Below, piece after piece: positions 15,443 to 22,731 of a stretch of DNA of 27,823 nucleotides; position 1 is the first letter of the stretch, and each line of letters begins with the position of its first letter. Location: IMG/VR virus record IMGVR_UViG_3300033571_002633, positions 1 through 27,823 of that record. One strand, written 5' to 3'. The position numbers and the translations under genes were made by a program. The notes beneath the pieces were generated by a model that searched no databases, had not been told where the DNA came from, and saw only the letters and a program-made list of their open reading frames with translations. This DNA is from a virus.

Positions 15443-17030
15443 CAGCCGGTTGAATGTGGCCTATAACCTGCCCCATCTGGTAATCCCCGCCAATCGTGTT
15501 GCTCTCAAATCTAAAGCGCATCTCTCTCCGCTGCTCCTTAAAGAACACTTGCTCCTTCTCTGGCGTTGTAGGCTGATCTGGGAACGTCATGATAGGGCCC
15601 CTCACCTCCGGCGAACGAGCATTGATACGCCCTGTGATTTGAACCGTCATGTCACCGGACTGCACGAAATCTGGCTCAATCATACTGACGTGGATCGCGC
15701 GAGATCGTGGCGGATCGGATGTCATTAGCGTTATGTCGCCAGTTTCAAAGTAACTTTGAATTGCATTGATCGTTGCCCCATCAACCTGGTCTACGCCAGT
15801 CTCATGACGCCAAATCTTATAGCGCGTAAACCCCGTGTCCGTAATGCGGAAATCACTATCGACTTCTGTGATGCGGCTATCGCTTGCCTCAGTGATGCGC
15901 AACTCTCCCTCGCCGGGAACAATAGGCTCAACCCCGGCAAGAAATGGGGACTGGAAAACCTGAGCGTAAACCCCCGCTGATCGACCATAGTTAGGAAGGG
16001 CTGTGTCATACCACGTACCTTCCCGGACGTTGTAGATAACCGCATGATTTGGCTCGGTGCTTTCACCCTTCGGGAAGCACCACCAGATCTCGCCAAAGCG
16101 CGGAACCTTGTAGGCAAACACTTTGTTGGCATAGGCGAAGTTCAAATTGTCGTAGAAGAAGTTAATGTTCAGGTCGTTCGGAACTTCACGGACGACGCCG
16201 TTATACATCAGGAAGCGGTCAATCCCGGCCCAATAATAAATACCGTCGAATTCGATGATCCCATTTGCCGCCAGAACCGAGCTTGCCGATGTGATCGTGT
16301 CAAACTTAAATACGTCGTCCCCGCCAGTATAATAAGCGCGGATCACGCTGTCTAGCGCCCAGAACAGCCCTGCCGGGTTCTGACCACCGCCACGAAGCGG
16401 GAGGCCCTTGACGATCTTCGAGGAGGCAATGAACGCATCACCCGCATCGCCCGTCGTGAAGTTCGTTGGATCATTCGCGTCCGACCACTTAATAAATCCG
16501 TTGCTGGAATACATAAACAGATACGGATGGAGGACGACGACGCCACCAGAAACCCCAGTCGTTGGGATCTCAGTTAGTGGAGCAGATCCATATATATTTC
16601 CAATATATGCCGGATAGTCTGTGCCGTTAGAAATGTCGAGAAGTGTCTCTGCGGCGTGAGCGATTACCACGCTTCCGCCGCCAGCCCCATCATTCATGGC
16701 ATCAAGCATCCAATTGAAGTTTCCGTTCGCGACATACCCAATTGGGCTGCGATCTATTGGAGCGCTCGTATTGCCAGTGGTGTCAATCGTAAATTGCTGG
16801 ACGCCATTCTCGCTGCCAACGTGGGTGTAAACAAAGTTGTTCAGAGCCTGTGTGTGGATTTGCCGGACGATTCCGTTCATGTAATTGCTTACCTGACGAT
16901 ACCCGCCGATCTTACGAGGCAGTCCGCGCTGAAAACGAACCCACTGCCCGTCAACGTAATAATCACCTTCGAGCTTCGTTCCGTCACGCTTAATGCCGGG
17001 TTTCGATTTTATGATGACAGGCTGCAACAT
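15423..17030 (-). CDS. Tail nozzle / packaged-DNA stabilisation protein (P22 gp10 / T7 gp12-like)
   Basis: At 535 residues and mostly beta, this resembles the podoviral proteins that close the tail tube and hold the DNA in. It opens with the typical GDYYVDGQWVRFQRGLPRKIGGY (only approximate boundaries, residues 23-45). Repeats of short strands with Trp and Tyr follow: FIKWSDANDPTNFTTGDA, GIYYWAGIDRFLMYNGVVRE and GEIWWCFPKGES. These suggest beta-propeller blades. The C-terminal part, with GDMTVQITGRINARSPE, is a further beta domain. The gene lies just after the DUF7936-like gene and near an adaptor gene, as in other podoviral tail modules. The fold is inferred from pattern. Confidence 0.8.
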   Translation of the reverse strand: MLQPVIIKSKPGIKRDGTKLEGDYYVDGQWVRFQRGLPRKIGGYRQVSNYMNGIVRQIHTQALNNFVYTHVGSENGVQQFTIDTTGNTSAPIDRSPIGYVANGNFNWMLDAMNDGAGGGSVVIAHAAETLLDISNGTDYPAYIGNIYGSAPLTEIPTTGVSGGVVVLHPYLFMYSSNGFIKWSDANDPTNFTTGDAGDAFIASSKIVKGLPLRGGGQNPAGLFWALDSVIRAYYTGGDDVFKFDTITSASSVLAANGIIEFDGIYYWAGIDRFLMYNGVVREVPNDLNINFFYDNLNFAYANKVFAYKVPRFGEIWWCFPKGESTEPNHAVIYNVREGTWYDTALPNYGRSAGVYAQVFQSPFLAGVEPIVPGEGELRITEASDSRITEVDSDFRITDTGFTRYKIWRHETGVDQVDGATINAIQSYFETGDITLMTSDPPRSRAIHVSMIEPDFVQSGDMTVQITGRINARSPEVRGPIMTFPDQPTTPEKEQVFFKEQRREMRFRFESNTIGGDYQMGQVIGHIQPADGRYQS

Positions 17031-17041
17031 TCACGTTCGCC

Positions 17042-17374
17042 TTAGCTAGCAGCCCACGGAAGGGCTGGCGTGACGACGGGCGGGTTAAGTTTATCGGCAA
17101 TCTGTTTTGCCACATTCGCCTCGTGGGCCGCGACCTGAGCCGAACCCATAGCGGCGTGAATCCAGCCCAAGGCCTGAGCTTTTGTAATGGACGTATATGG
17201 AATATGCGGCAGGCCCAAATTCAAGGCAATCTCTTGCATACCATAGGCGCTCCCAGACGCTATGCCGCTAACACCCCTTAACTTCCAATGGATGTTAAAG
17301 ACAACATTCGTCCGCCCGGCTTGCGTTGGATAAACTTCCATTTGGGCGATGTCCCATGCGTACGTGATTGCCAT
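17042..17374 (-). CDS. DUF7936-like phage tail-associated protein, 110 aa
   Basis: This protein has a beta-rich start (TYAWDIAQMEVYPTQAG, residues 4-20, then NVVFNIHWKLRGV) and a central IPYTSITKAQALGWIHAAMG. It ends in a short helix plus the Pro-rich tail PPVVTPALPW. It matches my memory of the small DUF7936 family found next to phage tail-fibre and tail genes, but that name needs confirmation. A role in fibre attachment or assembly is possible. It sits between the long fibre gene (12-base gap) and the nozzle gene (11-base gap). Confidence 0.7.
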   Translation of the reverse strand: MAITYAWDIAQMEVYPTQAGRTNVVFNIHWKLRGVSGIASGSAYGMQEIALNLGLPHIPYTSITKAQALGWIHAAMGSAQVAAHEANVAKQIADKLNPPVVTPALPWAAS

Positions 17375-17386
17375 TTATTGCCCCTA

Positions 17387-19498
17387 TTAGAAAGTCTGCA
17401 GAATAGTAACACTTAATACGCTATTGTTCCGGTCACCAGATGCCAGCGCGGCGACACCAAGGTTTCCAGACCGATTGGTCAATTGGATTTGGGAGCCACC
17501 AGATGGCGTTCCCGTTTGAAATGTTGTGCCGCCTGAAGTGGCAATGATGATTGGCGTTGCGGTGTTTTCGTATTGAACCACCGCCGTTCCACCATAGGTG
17601 TTATTGCGAATAAGCAAAAGCAGCCCTGACCCCTCAGCAATCGTCGTGGCCGTGCTGCTGTTAATTGTGACCGTCCCCACACCGGAGATTCCGCCATTAA
17701 CAACCAACCTTGGTGTTCCAGCTGATGGAGTTGCGGTCGTGTTAACATGCATAATCCCCGTGCTACCGATGCGAGCGCGCTCGACGGCATTAGTGCGAAA
17801 AATTATAGACCCCGCGCTTGAACATTCCAGTGTTACAGTTGTGGACGTTACAGCCAAAAAGCCCCATTGCGCGGAAGAGGTGCTGTCAGTAAACTGAATC
17901 GTCCCAGCAGCAGCGGTCAAATTTCCACGAATACGCATGGCGTATCCAAGGCCCGCAGTTGTGTCAGCGGATGCGATGTCGAGGCGGTAGCCCGGCGAAC
18001 TCGTCCCGATCCCGAAGTTTCCACTAGGGTCGATGCGCGCAGCCTCCACGCCACCTTTGGTAAATGCAATGGTGTCAGCGGCGGGGGAAAAAATGCCCGT
18101 ATTCGTATCACCCGTGAACGTGATAGACGGGGCCGCAGCAGAGCCGAGCGACATCGCAATACTGGTCGCACTTGCAGCGCCAAGGATCGGAGTAACGAGA
18201 GTCGGTGATGTCGCTCGCACAACGCTACCACTACCAGTTGACGTGGTAACGCCCGTGCCACCCTGAGCGACGCTTAAAGGAGTTGTCAGGCCGGTTAGGC
18301 TGGTAATATCACTGTTCGCGCCGCTCTTAGCCGCAGTGATTGCATTGCGAGCCGCAACATCATCAACAGCTATGAAGACCGCATTACCAACAGATGTTGC
18401 GCCAAGATTGGTACGTGCGCCGGAAGGCGTCGTAGCCCCCGTGCCGCCCTGAGAGACAAGGATCGGAAGTCCAATGCCGCCCGTGTCAGCGATAACGACA
18501 TCGGTGCCATTACAATAAAGAATGGAGCGAGAATCCCGAGCTACCGCAACGCCGGTTCCGGCGGCAGTCTTAACCGTCAGGGTGTAAGACCCTCCCGTTG
18601 TAGAGTTTCCTACCCAGTATTGTTGGATTGTCGCCGGGACGATGACCACCATATTCGTCGTGAGTACGCCGCTGAACTGATACGAGATTCGGTTAAGGTT
18701 TGCGCCAACTAGAGTATAGGGAGACGCTTGCCCGGTAAGGTCAATCGACACATAATCAAACAAGAACTCAGGGGCTTGACCGAACCCAATCGTAAAATAC
18801 TTTGATCCGTCGCAAACAATAATTGCGCTATCGCCGGGGTTGAATGCGGCTGAAGTCGTGCCGTTGATAAACTCACCGCCGGTTGTCGCCAATGAAATAG
18901 CTCCAGTCCCGCCGTTACGGACATGGAAAAACCAGTCATTGCCAACGGTCGATGCCGCCGGAAGAGTGATTGTTCCAGCGCCGCCGGTCCATAGAATTGC
19001 AGATGACCGATCAGATGGACCAGCGGTGTAGTTAACAGAAAGGCTACTCACAGCCATAGACTGATTAAGCGTTGTGTTGATCGCTTTAATGCCAGCGCCC
19101 ACCAGAGAGCCAGCCGTTGCCGACGATGTTCCTGCACCAAACTGCGTCGTGCGCCACAGGCCGGCAACCGTCGTATTCGTGCGCAGATACACCTGATATG
19201 CAAGACCGGGAGCAATGGAGACAATCGTGTTGCCAGCATTATCCGCAACCGTGAAGTTAAACGAGCCAGCGTTAAAGAAGAGGGCGGTCTCTCCGGGGCC
19301 TGCCTCATTCGCGGGGGGCATTCTGATTGTGAAGCCAGATCCGCTCGGCGTGACATCCATAATCTGTGCGACAATGTTCTGGTTTGTCGCGGTTTCCAAA
19401 GGCCATGAAAGCGTTACGTTCGCAGACAGGCTGATTGCCCGGTAGCTGACGGACGATGGATAGATGGTGGTTCCACCAAAGGTTTCTGTAAACGCCAT
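17387..19498 (-). CDS. Long tail fibre / appendage protein, 703 aa
   Basis: The protein is almost entirely beta, poor in charged residues, rich in Thr/Ser/Gly. It has an N-terminal ~150-residue domain (AISLSANVTLSWPLETAT, then TIRMPPANEAGPGETALFF) likely to anchor it to the tail. Two copies of the fibre linker follow (VSQGGTGATTPSGARTNLG near 350-370 and VAQGGTGVTTSTG near 415). The C-terminal part has repeated strands (SITFTGDTNTGIFSPAADTI, then GNFGIGTSSPGYRLDI), as in many receptor-binding fibres. No chaperone or peptidase domain is apparent at the end. It is likely the host-recognition fibre. It shares the GGTGA-type linker with the 231-residue protein at 23.1-23.8 kb. Confidence 0.9.
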   Translation of the reverse strand: MAFTETFGGTTIYPSSVSYRAISLSANVTLSWPLETATNQNIVAQIMDVTPSGSGFTIRMPPANEAGPGETALFFNAGSFNFTVADNAGNTIVSIAPGLAYQVYLRTNTTVAGLWRTTQFGAGTSSATAGSLVGAGIKAINTTLNQSMAVSSLSVNYTAGPSDRSSAILWTGGAGTITLPAASTVGNDWFFHVRNGGTGAISLATTGGEFINGTTSAAFNPGDSAIIVCDGSKYFTIGFGQAPEFLFDYVSIDLTGQASPYTLVGANLNRISYQFSGVLTTNMVVIVPATIQQYWVGNSTTGGSYTLTVKTAAGTGVAVARDSRSILYCNGTDVVIADTGGIGLPILVSQGGTGATTPSGARTNLGATSVGNAVFIAVDDVAARNAITAAKSGANSDITSLTGLTTPLSVAQGGTGVTTSTGSGSVVRATSPTLVTPILGAASATSIAMSLGSAAAPSITFTGDTNTGIFSPAADTIAFTKGGVEAARIDPSGNFGIGTSSPGYRLDIASADTTAGLGYAMRIRGNLTAAAGTIQFTDSTSSAQWGFLAVTSTTVTLECSSAGSIIFRTNAVERARIGSTGIMHVNTTATPSAGTPRLVVNGGISGVGTVTINSSTATTIAEGSGLLLLIRNNTYGGTAVVQYENTATPIIIATSGGTTFQTGTPSGGSQIQLTNRSGNLGVAALASGDRNNSVLSVTILQTF

Positions 19499-19499
19499 A

Positions 19500-20153
19500 T
19501 TAGTCTTCCCTGCGAATTATGCCACGATCAGAAATCTGCCGAATGTCCTCACCGTTAAGGGCCGCGACGCAACGATTATAGAACCCCTCCCAAGTTGCAA
19601 TGCGCTCGTCGTTTTTAAGGAACGGAGCCGTCTCAAGAAGAGTTGCGTAAAGCAGCGCGTTCGGCGCGTACTCAGTGAACCAGTTTGTCTGATTCGCATC
19701 ATCGAGCATTGGAGGAAGCTCGTTATACAAAATCTCCATTGGCAGTTCGCTGGCCGGGGTGGGGGCGATCAACCAATGTGAATAGTCATAATCCGCATAA
19801 AATCTTGGCGTTCCAGTTAAGTCTGGGTTTGGCCAGTAGCTTCTAATATATTCATAGGCGCGAGGGAAAACCTCAGATCGCGTATTGTTCCCAACCCCAG
19901 TTCCAATAGACATGCTGACGGTCTCACGCCAACGGTCAGGCTTTTCATAGACTGATTGGTTAGCAGTGAGTGACATGGTGACGACATTAACCGTCCCTTG
20001 AATTTTAAGCTCACGAGCAAGTCGGCGCTCGGCCATGCCAATAAGCGTCGGAAGCATATCATAAACAGTGGGGTCTGTTGCCAACGTCGCCCCGCGCTCA
20101 AGGTAGGCCCTGAGGTCATCGAGTAGGCTGTTATACGTCATCGCAGTTGGCAT
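19500..20153 (-). CDS. Head-to-tail adaptor / tail tube A-like protein
   Basis: At 217 residues, helical N- and C-terminal parts flank a beta-rich centre, the layout of P22 gp4 / T7 gp11-type adaptors that join portal to tail. The pattern is YNSLLDDLRAYLERG (residues 7-21), TDPTVYDMLPTLIGMAERRL, a strand-rich centre (PRFYADYDYSHWLIAPTP), then helices from APNALLYATLLETAPFL onward. ATAAGG lies upstream as ribosome site. The preceding 50 bases are A-rich on this strand and contain no clear promoter. It sits after the lysis cassette and before the fibre gene. A second adaptor-like protein is encoded at 24140-24823. Confidence 0.75.
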   Translation of the reverse strand: MPTAMTYNSLLDDLRAYLERGATLATDPTVYDMLPTLIGMAERRLARELKIQGTVNVVTMSLTANQSVYEKPDRWRETVSMSIGTGVGNNTRSEVFPRAYEYIRSYWPNPDLTGTPRFYADYDYSHWLIAPTPASELPMEILYNELPPMLDDANQTNWFTEYAPNALLYATLLETAPFLKNDERIATWEGFYNRCVAALNGEDIRQISDRGIIRRED

Positions 20154-20203
20154 GAGCCGACCTTATCGCATTTTTTTTGTTTTGAATAGATATACTTTAC
20201 ATG

Positions 20204-20551
20204 TCACTTGGACTTGACCGCCTGCCTCCAAGCTTCAACTGTCAGCCTATGGCGAAGGGCGCAATCGCCATACTTGGCAATTATATCCACCTCCCAAATA
20301 GCCCGATCAGGATCAGTTAGTACGGCAGGTGGTGCAGGGAGGGGCGGGCAGTTACTTGCCAGATTCGCTGGAGGCAGCGGCATTGGCGCGATTGATACCG
20401 CTTTCGAGCAGCCCGACAATACGAGGATCAGGAGTGCAGTCAGTAGGGACAGCAGGCAAAGTCTTGTATATCTCGCGGATCGTTTCTCGCTCTCCGGCGA
20501 CCACCACATCGGCTTGATCTCGTGCGGCTTGGTAAATAAAGGAAGCTTCAT
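20204..20551 (-). CDS. Rz1: Outer-membrane spanin lipoprotein (Rz1-like)
   Basis: The protein has a hydrophobic N-terminal segment (LCLLSLLTALLILVLSGC, residues 31-48) ending in a lipobox, with Cys48 as the predicted lipidated residue. A Pro-rich stretch follows (PMPLPPANL, then PPLPAPPAV), typical of o-spanins. It would sit in the outer membrane and pair with the inner-membrane Rz protein to fuse the membranes in the last lysis step. The start at 20551 has AAGGAAAG at proper spacing. The cytosolic N-terminal part before the signal is long (30 residues), so an internal start at Met15 is possible. The first 200 bases overlap the Rz gene in another frame, the classic Rz/Rz1 arrangement. Confidence 0.88.
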   Translation of the reverse strand: MKLPLFTKPHEIKPMWWSPESEKRSARYTRLCLLSLLTALLILVLSGCSKAVSIAPMPLPPANLASNCPPLPAPPAVLTDPDRAIWEVDIIAKYGDCALRHRLTVEAWRQAVKSK

Positions 20552-20711
20552 CTATCTTTCCTTGCATTTGCTGGCGCTGCTTTTCAGCTTTTTCCAGAGC
20601 CTTGGAATAGGCGGAATCGCATTGCCAATCTTTAATTGTCCAGCCAGCGGCAGCGCCAACAACAAGCGCGCCCACCGCCACATAGCCCATGATCGGATTA
20701 AACGGTAGCAT
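20352..20711 (-). CDS. Rz: Inner-membrane spanin (Rz-like)
   Basis: At 119 residues it has one N-terminal membrane span (MGYVAVGALVVGAAAGW, residues 8-24), then a charged helical periplasmic part with coiled-coil character (SAYSKALEKAEKQRQQMQGK, about 33-52), and a flexible end. This is the i-spanin layout. It works with the Rz1 lipoprotein encoded in an overlapping frame to fuse inner and outer membrane after the endolysin has cut the wall. AAGGATG lies upstream of the start, 16 bases after the endolysin stop. Assignment is strengthened by the overlapping lipoprotein gene and by following the endolysin. Confidence 0.88.
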   Translation of the reverse strand: MLPFNPIMGYVAVGALVVGAAAGWTIKDWQCDSAYSKALEKAEKQRQQMQGKIDEASFIYQAARDQADVVVAGERETIREIYKTLPAVPTDCTPDPRIVGLLESGINRANAAASSESGK

Positions 20712-20726
20712 TTTCGAAGCATCCTT

Positions 20727-21347
20727 TCAGGAGAGCCATGACGCGAATCTCTTGGTTTTCATGCGGCGGTCATCGAGGCCGTGCGGGTTCTTGCTGCCAT
20801 TAATCCGGGAGCTTAGTTCATGGATCGCAGCGTCGTTCACGCCCTTATCGCAGATCGACCACAACCTGTTCGTGTCAAAGAACCATAAGGCGCTTTCAAA
20901 ACAGAGTTCCGTCGCAACCAGATCAGGGTTCTTCATCACGTCTGGGCGACCGATATAGTCGGCAAAGGCTTGGTAGTTAGATTTTCCGGTGAGTTGCAAC
21001 GATCCACGTCCACGGAACTTCCAGCCATCCCCAGACGCCTCATCACCGTTGCCCATGCGGTTGGCATAGACGCGGTTAGCAATCCGCTCTGGCTGACGCT
21101 CATAATTTTTAGCCATGCCTTCAGTCGGGAAATACTTACCGAAGATCGTCCGCAACCCCTTCCAGCCGTAGTTCAGGTTTTCTTTGAACGTCTTGAAGTT
21201 GCCGCTTTCGTGCGCTGTTTGAGCAAAGAAATGCGCAGCCCGGTTGGGCGATAGTTTGTAATAGGCCGCCGCCGCCTTGAGTGTTCCCGGCCCAAACGCA
21301 CCATCTGCCGTTACTCCGATTTTCTTTTGCAGTTCAATCAGGCTCAT
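20727..21347 (-). CDS. Endolysin, glycoside hydrolase family 19
   Basis: This is a 206-residue muramidase/chitinase-like lysin of GH19, cutting the peptidoglycan glycan strand. The N-terminal ~32 residues (LQKKIGVTADGAFGPGTLKA) resemble half of a peptidoglycan-binding repeat. The catalytic part follows. The first Glu is Glu47 in AHESGNF and the second is Glu56 in KENLNYG. Then come YANRMGNGDEASGDGWKFRG and GSLQLTGKSNY, all typical of phage GH19 lysins. No signal peptide or membrane span is present, so release depends on the holin. The start forms an ATGA overlap with the holin-like gene, and spanin genes follow. Confidence 0.95.
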   Translation of the reverse strand: MSLIELQKKIGVTADGAFGPGTLKAAAAYYKLSPNRAAHFFAQTAHESGNFKTFKENLNYGWKGLRTIFGKYFPTEGMAKNYERQPERIANRVYANRMGNGDEASGDGWKFRGRGSLQLTGKSNYQAFADYIGRPDVMKNPDLVATELCFESALWFFDTNRLWSICDKGVNDAAIHELSSRINGSKNPHGLDDRRMKTKRFASWLS

Positions 21348-21751
21348 TTGCCAGCACCTCGCCAGTCAGGAAAATCTTCTTCCGTAACTTGCCCATCGCC
21401 ATTAGCGTCCCAGCGTAGATCGTGGCGGTACTTTTCCCAAGGCTCCATGTCGTCATCATCGTCGTTGTCGGATGGAGTGCCGGCTGGACGAGGAGCGGGT
21501 TCGGGGTCATCGTCAACTTCAGTGATCTGAAGCTCACCCTTCATGCCCATCAAGGTAGCATAGGAGCCAGCCACAGCACTCACAACAGATGTCATGACGT
21601 AGCCGAGAAGGCTAAAGACTTTCTCGTTATCCACATTTGCATTGAACATCCCAGCAACCATCGCGAGGGTGATCACGCCAATAACAAACGCCATTGTATA
21701 AGCCGCCACCATGAGGGCCTTGATGCGCGCCGTAATAAGCTGATCTTCCAT
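21344..21751 (-). CDS. Holin-like protein with C-terminal EF-hand loop
   Basis: It has two membrane spans (about residues 14-34 and 46-68, the second TSVVSAVAGSYATLMGM), then a Pro-rich and very acidic stretch (five Asp in a row at 97-101), and a terminal EF-hand-type loop. The loop is D115-A-N117-G-D119-G-Q121-V-T123-E-E-D126, with ligands at positions 1, 3, 5, 7, 9 and 12. Location directly before the endolysin, with an ATGA overlap, and the 2-span layout support a holin that permeabilises the inner membrane. The start has AAAGGGG upstream. An EF-hand on a holin is unusual. Position 12 is Asp rather than the common Glu, so Ca2+ affinity may be modest. Membrane orientation of the C-terminus is unknown. 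Confidence 0.8.
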   Translation of the reverse strand: MEDQLITARIKALMVAAYTMAFVIGVITLAMVAGMFNANVDNEKVFSLLGYVMTSVVSAVAGSYATLMGMKGELQITEVDDDPEPAPRPAGTPSDNDDDDDMEPWEKYRHDLRWDANGDGQVTEEDFPDWRGAGK

Positions 21752-21768
21752 TTATCTACCCCTTTGAA

Positions 21769-21999
21769 TTAATCCCCTTTGGAGTTGCCGTGCTGTCCTG
21801 AAAAGCACTTCCCACCTATGCGAAGCTGGGCCTCCATTGCGCATATACGATCATCCTGCTCTCGCTCATGCGCGTCATCGTCTTTTGCAAATCCACTGGC
21901 GGCCATAACTATAGATAATACCAAGGACGCCACCGCGACTGTGATCGTGACTGCGTTAGTCGAGATCTTCAGATCGTCTTCGCTTTCGCGGCTCATCAT
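21769..21999 (-). CDS. Small single-span membrane or exported protein, 76 aa
   Basis: The charged N-terminus (residues 1-12) is followed by a hydrophobic segment (TITVAVASLVLSIVMAASGF, about 18-37) and a short very acidic extracytoplasmic part with two cysteines (Cys53 and Cys65). Cleavage after Ala38 is possible, but so is a retained anchor. The N-terminus is net acidic, which is unusual for a signal peptide. It lies between the multi-pass membrane protein (ATGA overlap) and the holin-like gene. A role as antiholin, second holin or accessory lysis protein is a guess from location. Confidence 0.7.
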   Translation of the reverse strand: MMSRESEDDLKISTNAVTITVAVASLVLSIVMAASGFAKDDDAHEREQDDRICAMEAQLRIGGKCFSGQHGNSKGD

Positions 22000-22493
22000 T
22001 CAGCCAACTTGTTACGACGCGGCTTAATAGCCAGCGAAGCAGCGCGACCCCCAAAGCCATAGATAGCACGCTGCATACCATCCCCCAACAATCCCCACGC
22101 CAAGAGTAAAATCAAAATCCACCCCAATATGACGTTATTATACCAAAACAATACATCCGCATCATAACCTTTGCGGAAAAAAATATACACCACAGAGGTA
22201 GTCGCACCTGCTAAAAAGATACCGCCGCCAACGGCGCAGTATTTAGATGGGGGCTTCACTGTCACAAGGACGCATTGTCCTACGTAAACGCTAAGATAGA
22301 TAACTCCAAAAGAAAATGCGGCTATTATCTTCTCGTCAACGAAGAAATCATAGGCGCGCATAACTAATTCTCCGATAACTGCCACCAAACTTAATCTAGT
22401 TAATGCCCAATCGTAAGTATACGCACCTTTTAAAAGGCAAAGTATAGCGATGGGCCAAAAGAATAAGTTATAGGTGGCGGATATCGTCAACAT
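21996..22493 (-). CDS. Multi-pass membrane protein, 165 aa, unknown function
   Basis: Four to five predicted spans: about residues 5-22, 32-48, 56-77, 85-107 and 116-138, followed by a basic cytoplasmic tail (RAASLAIKPRRNKLAE). The DNA is visibly more AT-rich than its neighbours, and the codon choice looks different, which suggests later acquisition. I do not recognise the family. It begins 3 bases after the preceding small gene and ends in an ATGA overlap with the 76-residue gene, so it is expressed with the lysis cassette. It could be a lysis-timing factor or a superinfection-exclusion membrane protein; neither is shown. Confidence 0.75.
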   Translation of the reverse strand: MLTISATYNLFFWPIAILCLLKGAYTYDWALTRLSLVAVIGELVMRAYDFFVDEKIIAAFSFGVIYLSVYVGQCVLVTVKPPSKYCAVGGGIFLAGATTSVVYIFFRKGYDADVLFWYNNVILGWILILLLAWGLLGDGMQRAIYGFGGRAASLAIKPRRNKLAE

Positions 22494-22496
22494 GGA

Positions 22497-22655
22497 TCAC
22501 ACTTTTTTAGGTAACAACTTGCGGGCCTGATTTGCCAACTGCAACATGATCTGGGCCTCTGTCTCGATCTGATCAATCAGCCGGGCTAAGTCCATCTCAG
22601 GCACCATCACCTTAGCTGTTAAAGCTGCTTTTCCGGGGGGCTTTCCAAGAACCAT
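22497..22655 (-). CDS. Small helical protein, 52 aa, unknown function
   Basis: This short gene starts at 22655 with a strong AAGGAAAGG ribosome site. The protein has a basic start (GKPPGKAALTAK, residues 4-15), then a single long helix (MDLARLIDQIETEAQIMLQL, 21-40) with heptad-like hydrophobic spacing, and ends KLLPKKV. No domain is recognised. The long helix could dimerise as a coiled coil. It lies after the 76-base intergenic region and directly before the multi-pass membrane protein gene, so it is the first gene after the hairpin. Confidence 0.65.
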   Translation of the reverse strand: MVLGKPPGKAALTAKVMVPEMDLARLIDQIETEAQIMLQLANQARKLLPKKV

Positions 22656-22702
22656 AAAAATTCCTTTCCTTATAACGCTTCGTTAATAACACATCCATAA
22701 TA

Positions 22703-22731
22703 GGTCAACAACCCTCGTACGGTTGCTAACC
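22703..22731 (-). terminator. 11-bp hairpin directly after the Dps-like gene
   Basis: Starting at the base after the TAG stop, the - strand RNA can fold into an 11-bp stem (22731-22721 with 22713-22703) around a 7-base loop. Nine pairs are canonical and two are G-U; the same two positions would be A-C mismatches in + strand RNA. This points to an RNA structure of the late transcript. The tail (TATTATGG) is only weakly T-rich, so it may be a leaky terminator, or a stability or processing element. The rest of the gap, 22656-22702, shows no convincing promoter. Confidence 0.5.

Noticed and set aside
20154-20203. A-rich 50-base gap (eight A in a row on the - strand) before the second adaptor gene as a promoter or terminator
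   Set aside because: There is no stem before the tract in the sense direction and no -35/-10 pair with correct spacing.
22656-22708. Possible - strand promoter with TTGACC (22708-22703) ahead of the 52-residue gene
   Set aside because: The only -10-like hexamers are at 14 or 27 bases spacing, and TTGACC is part of the hairpin stem.
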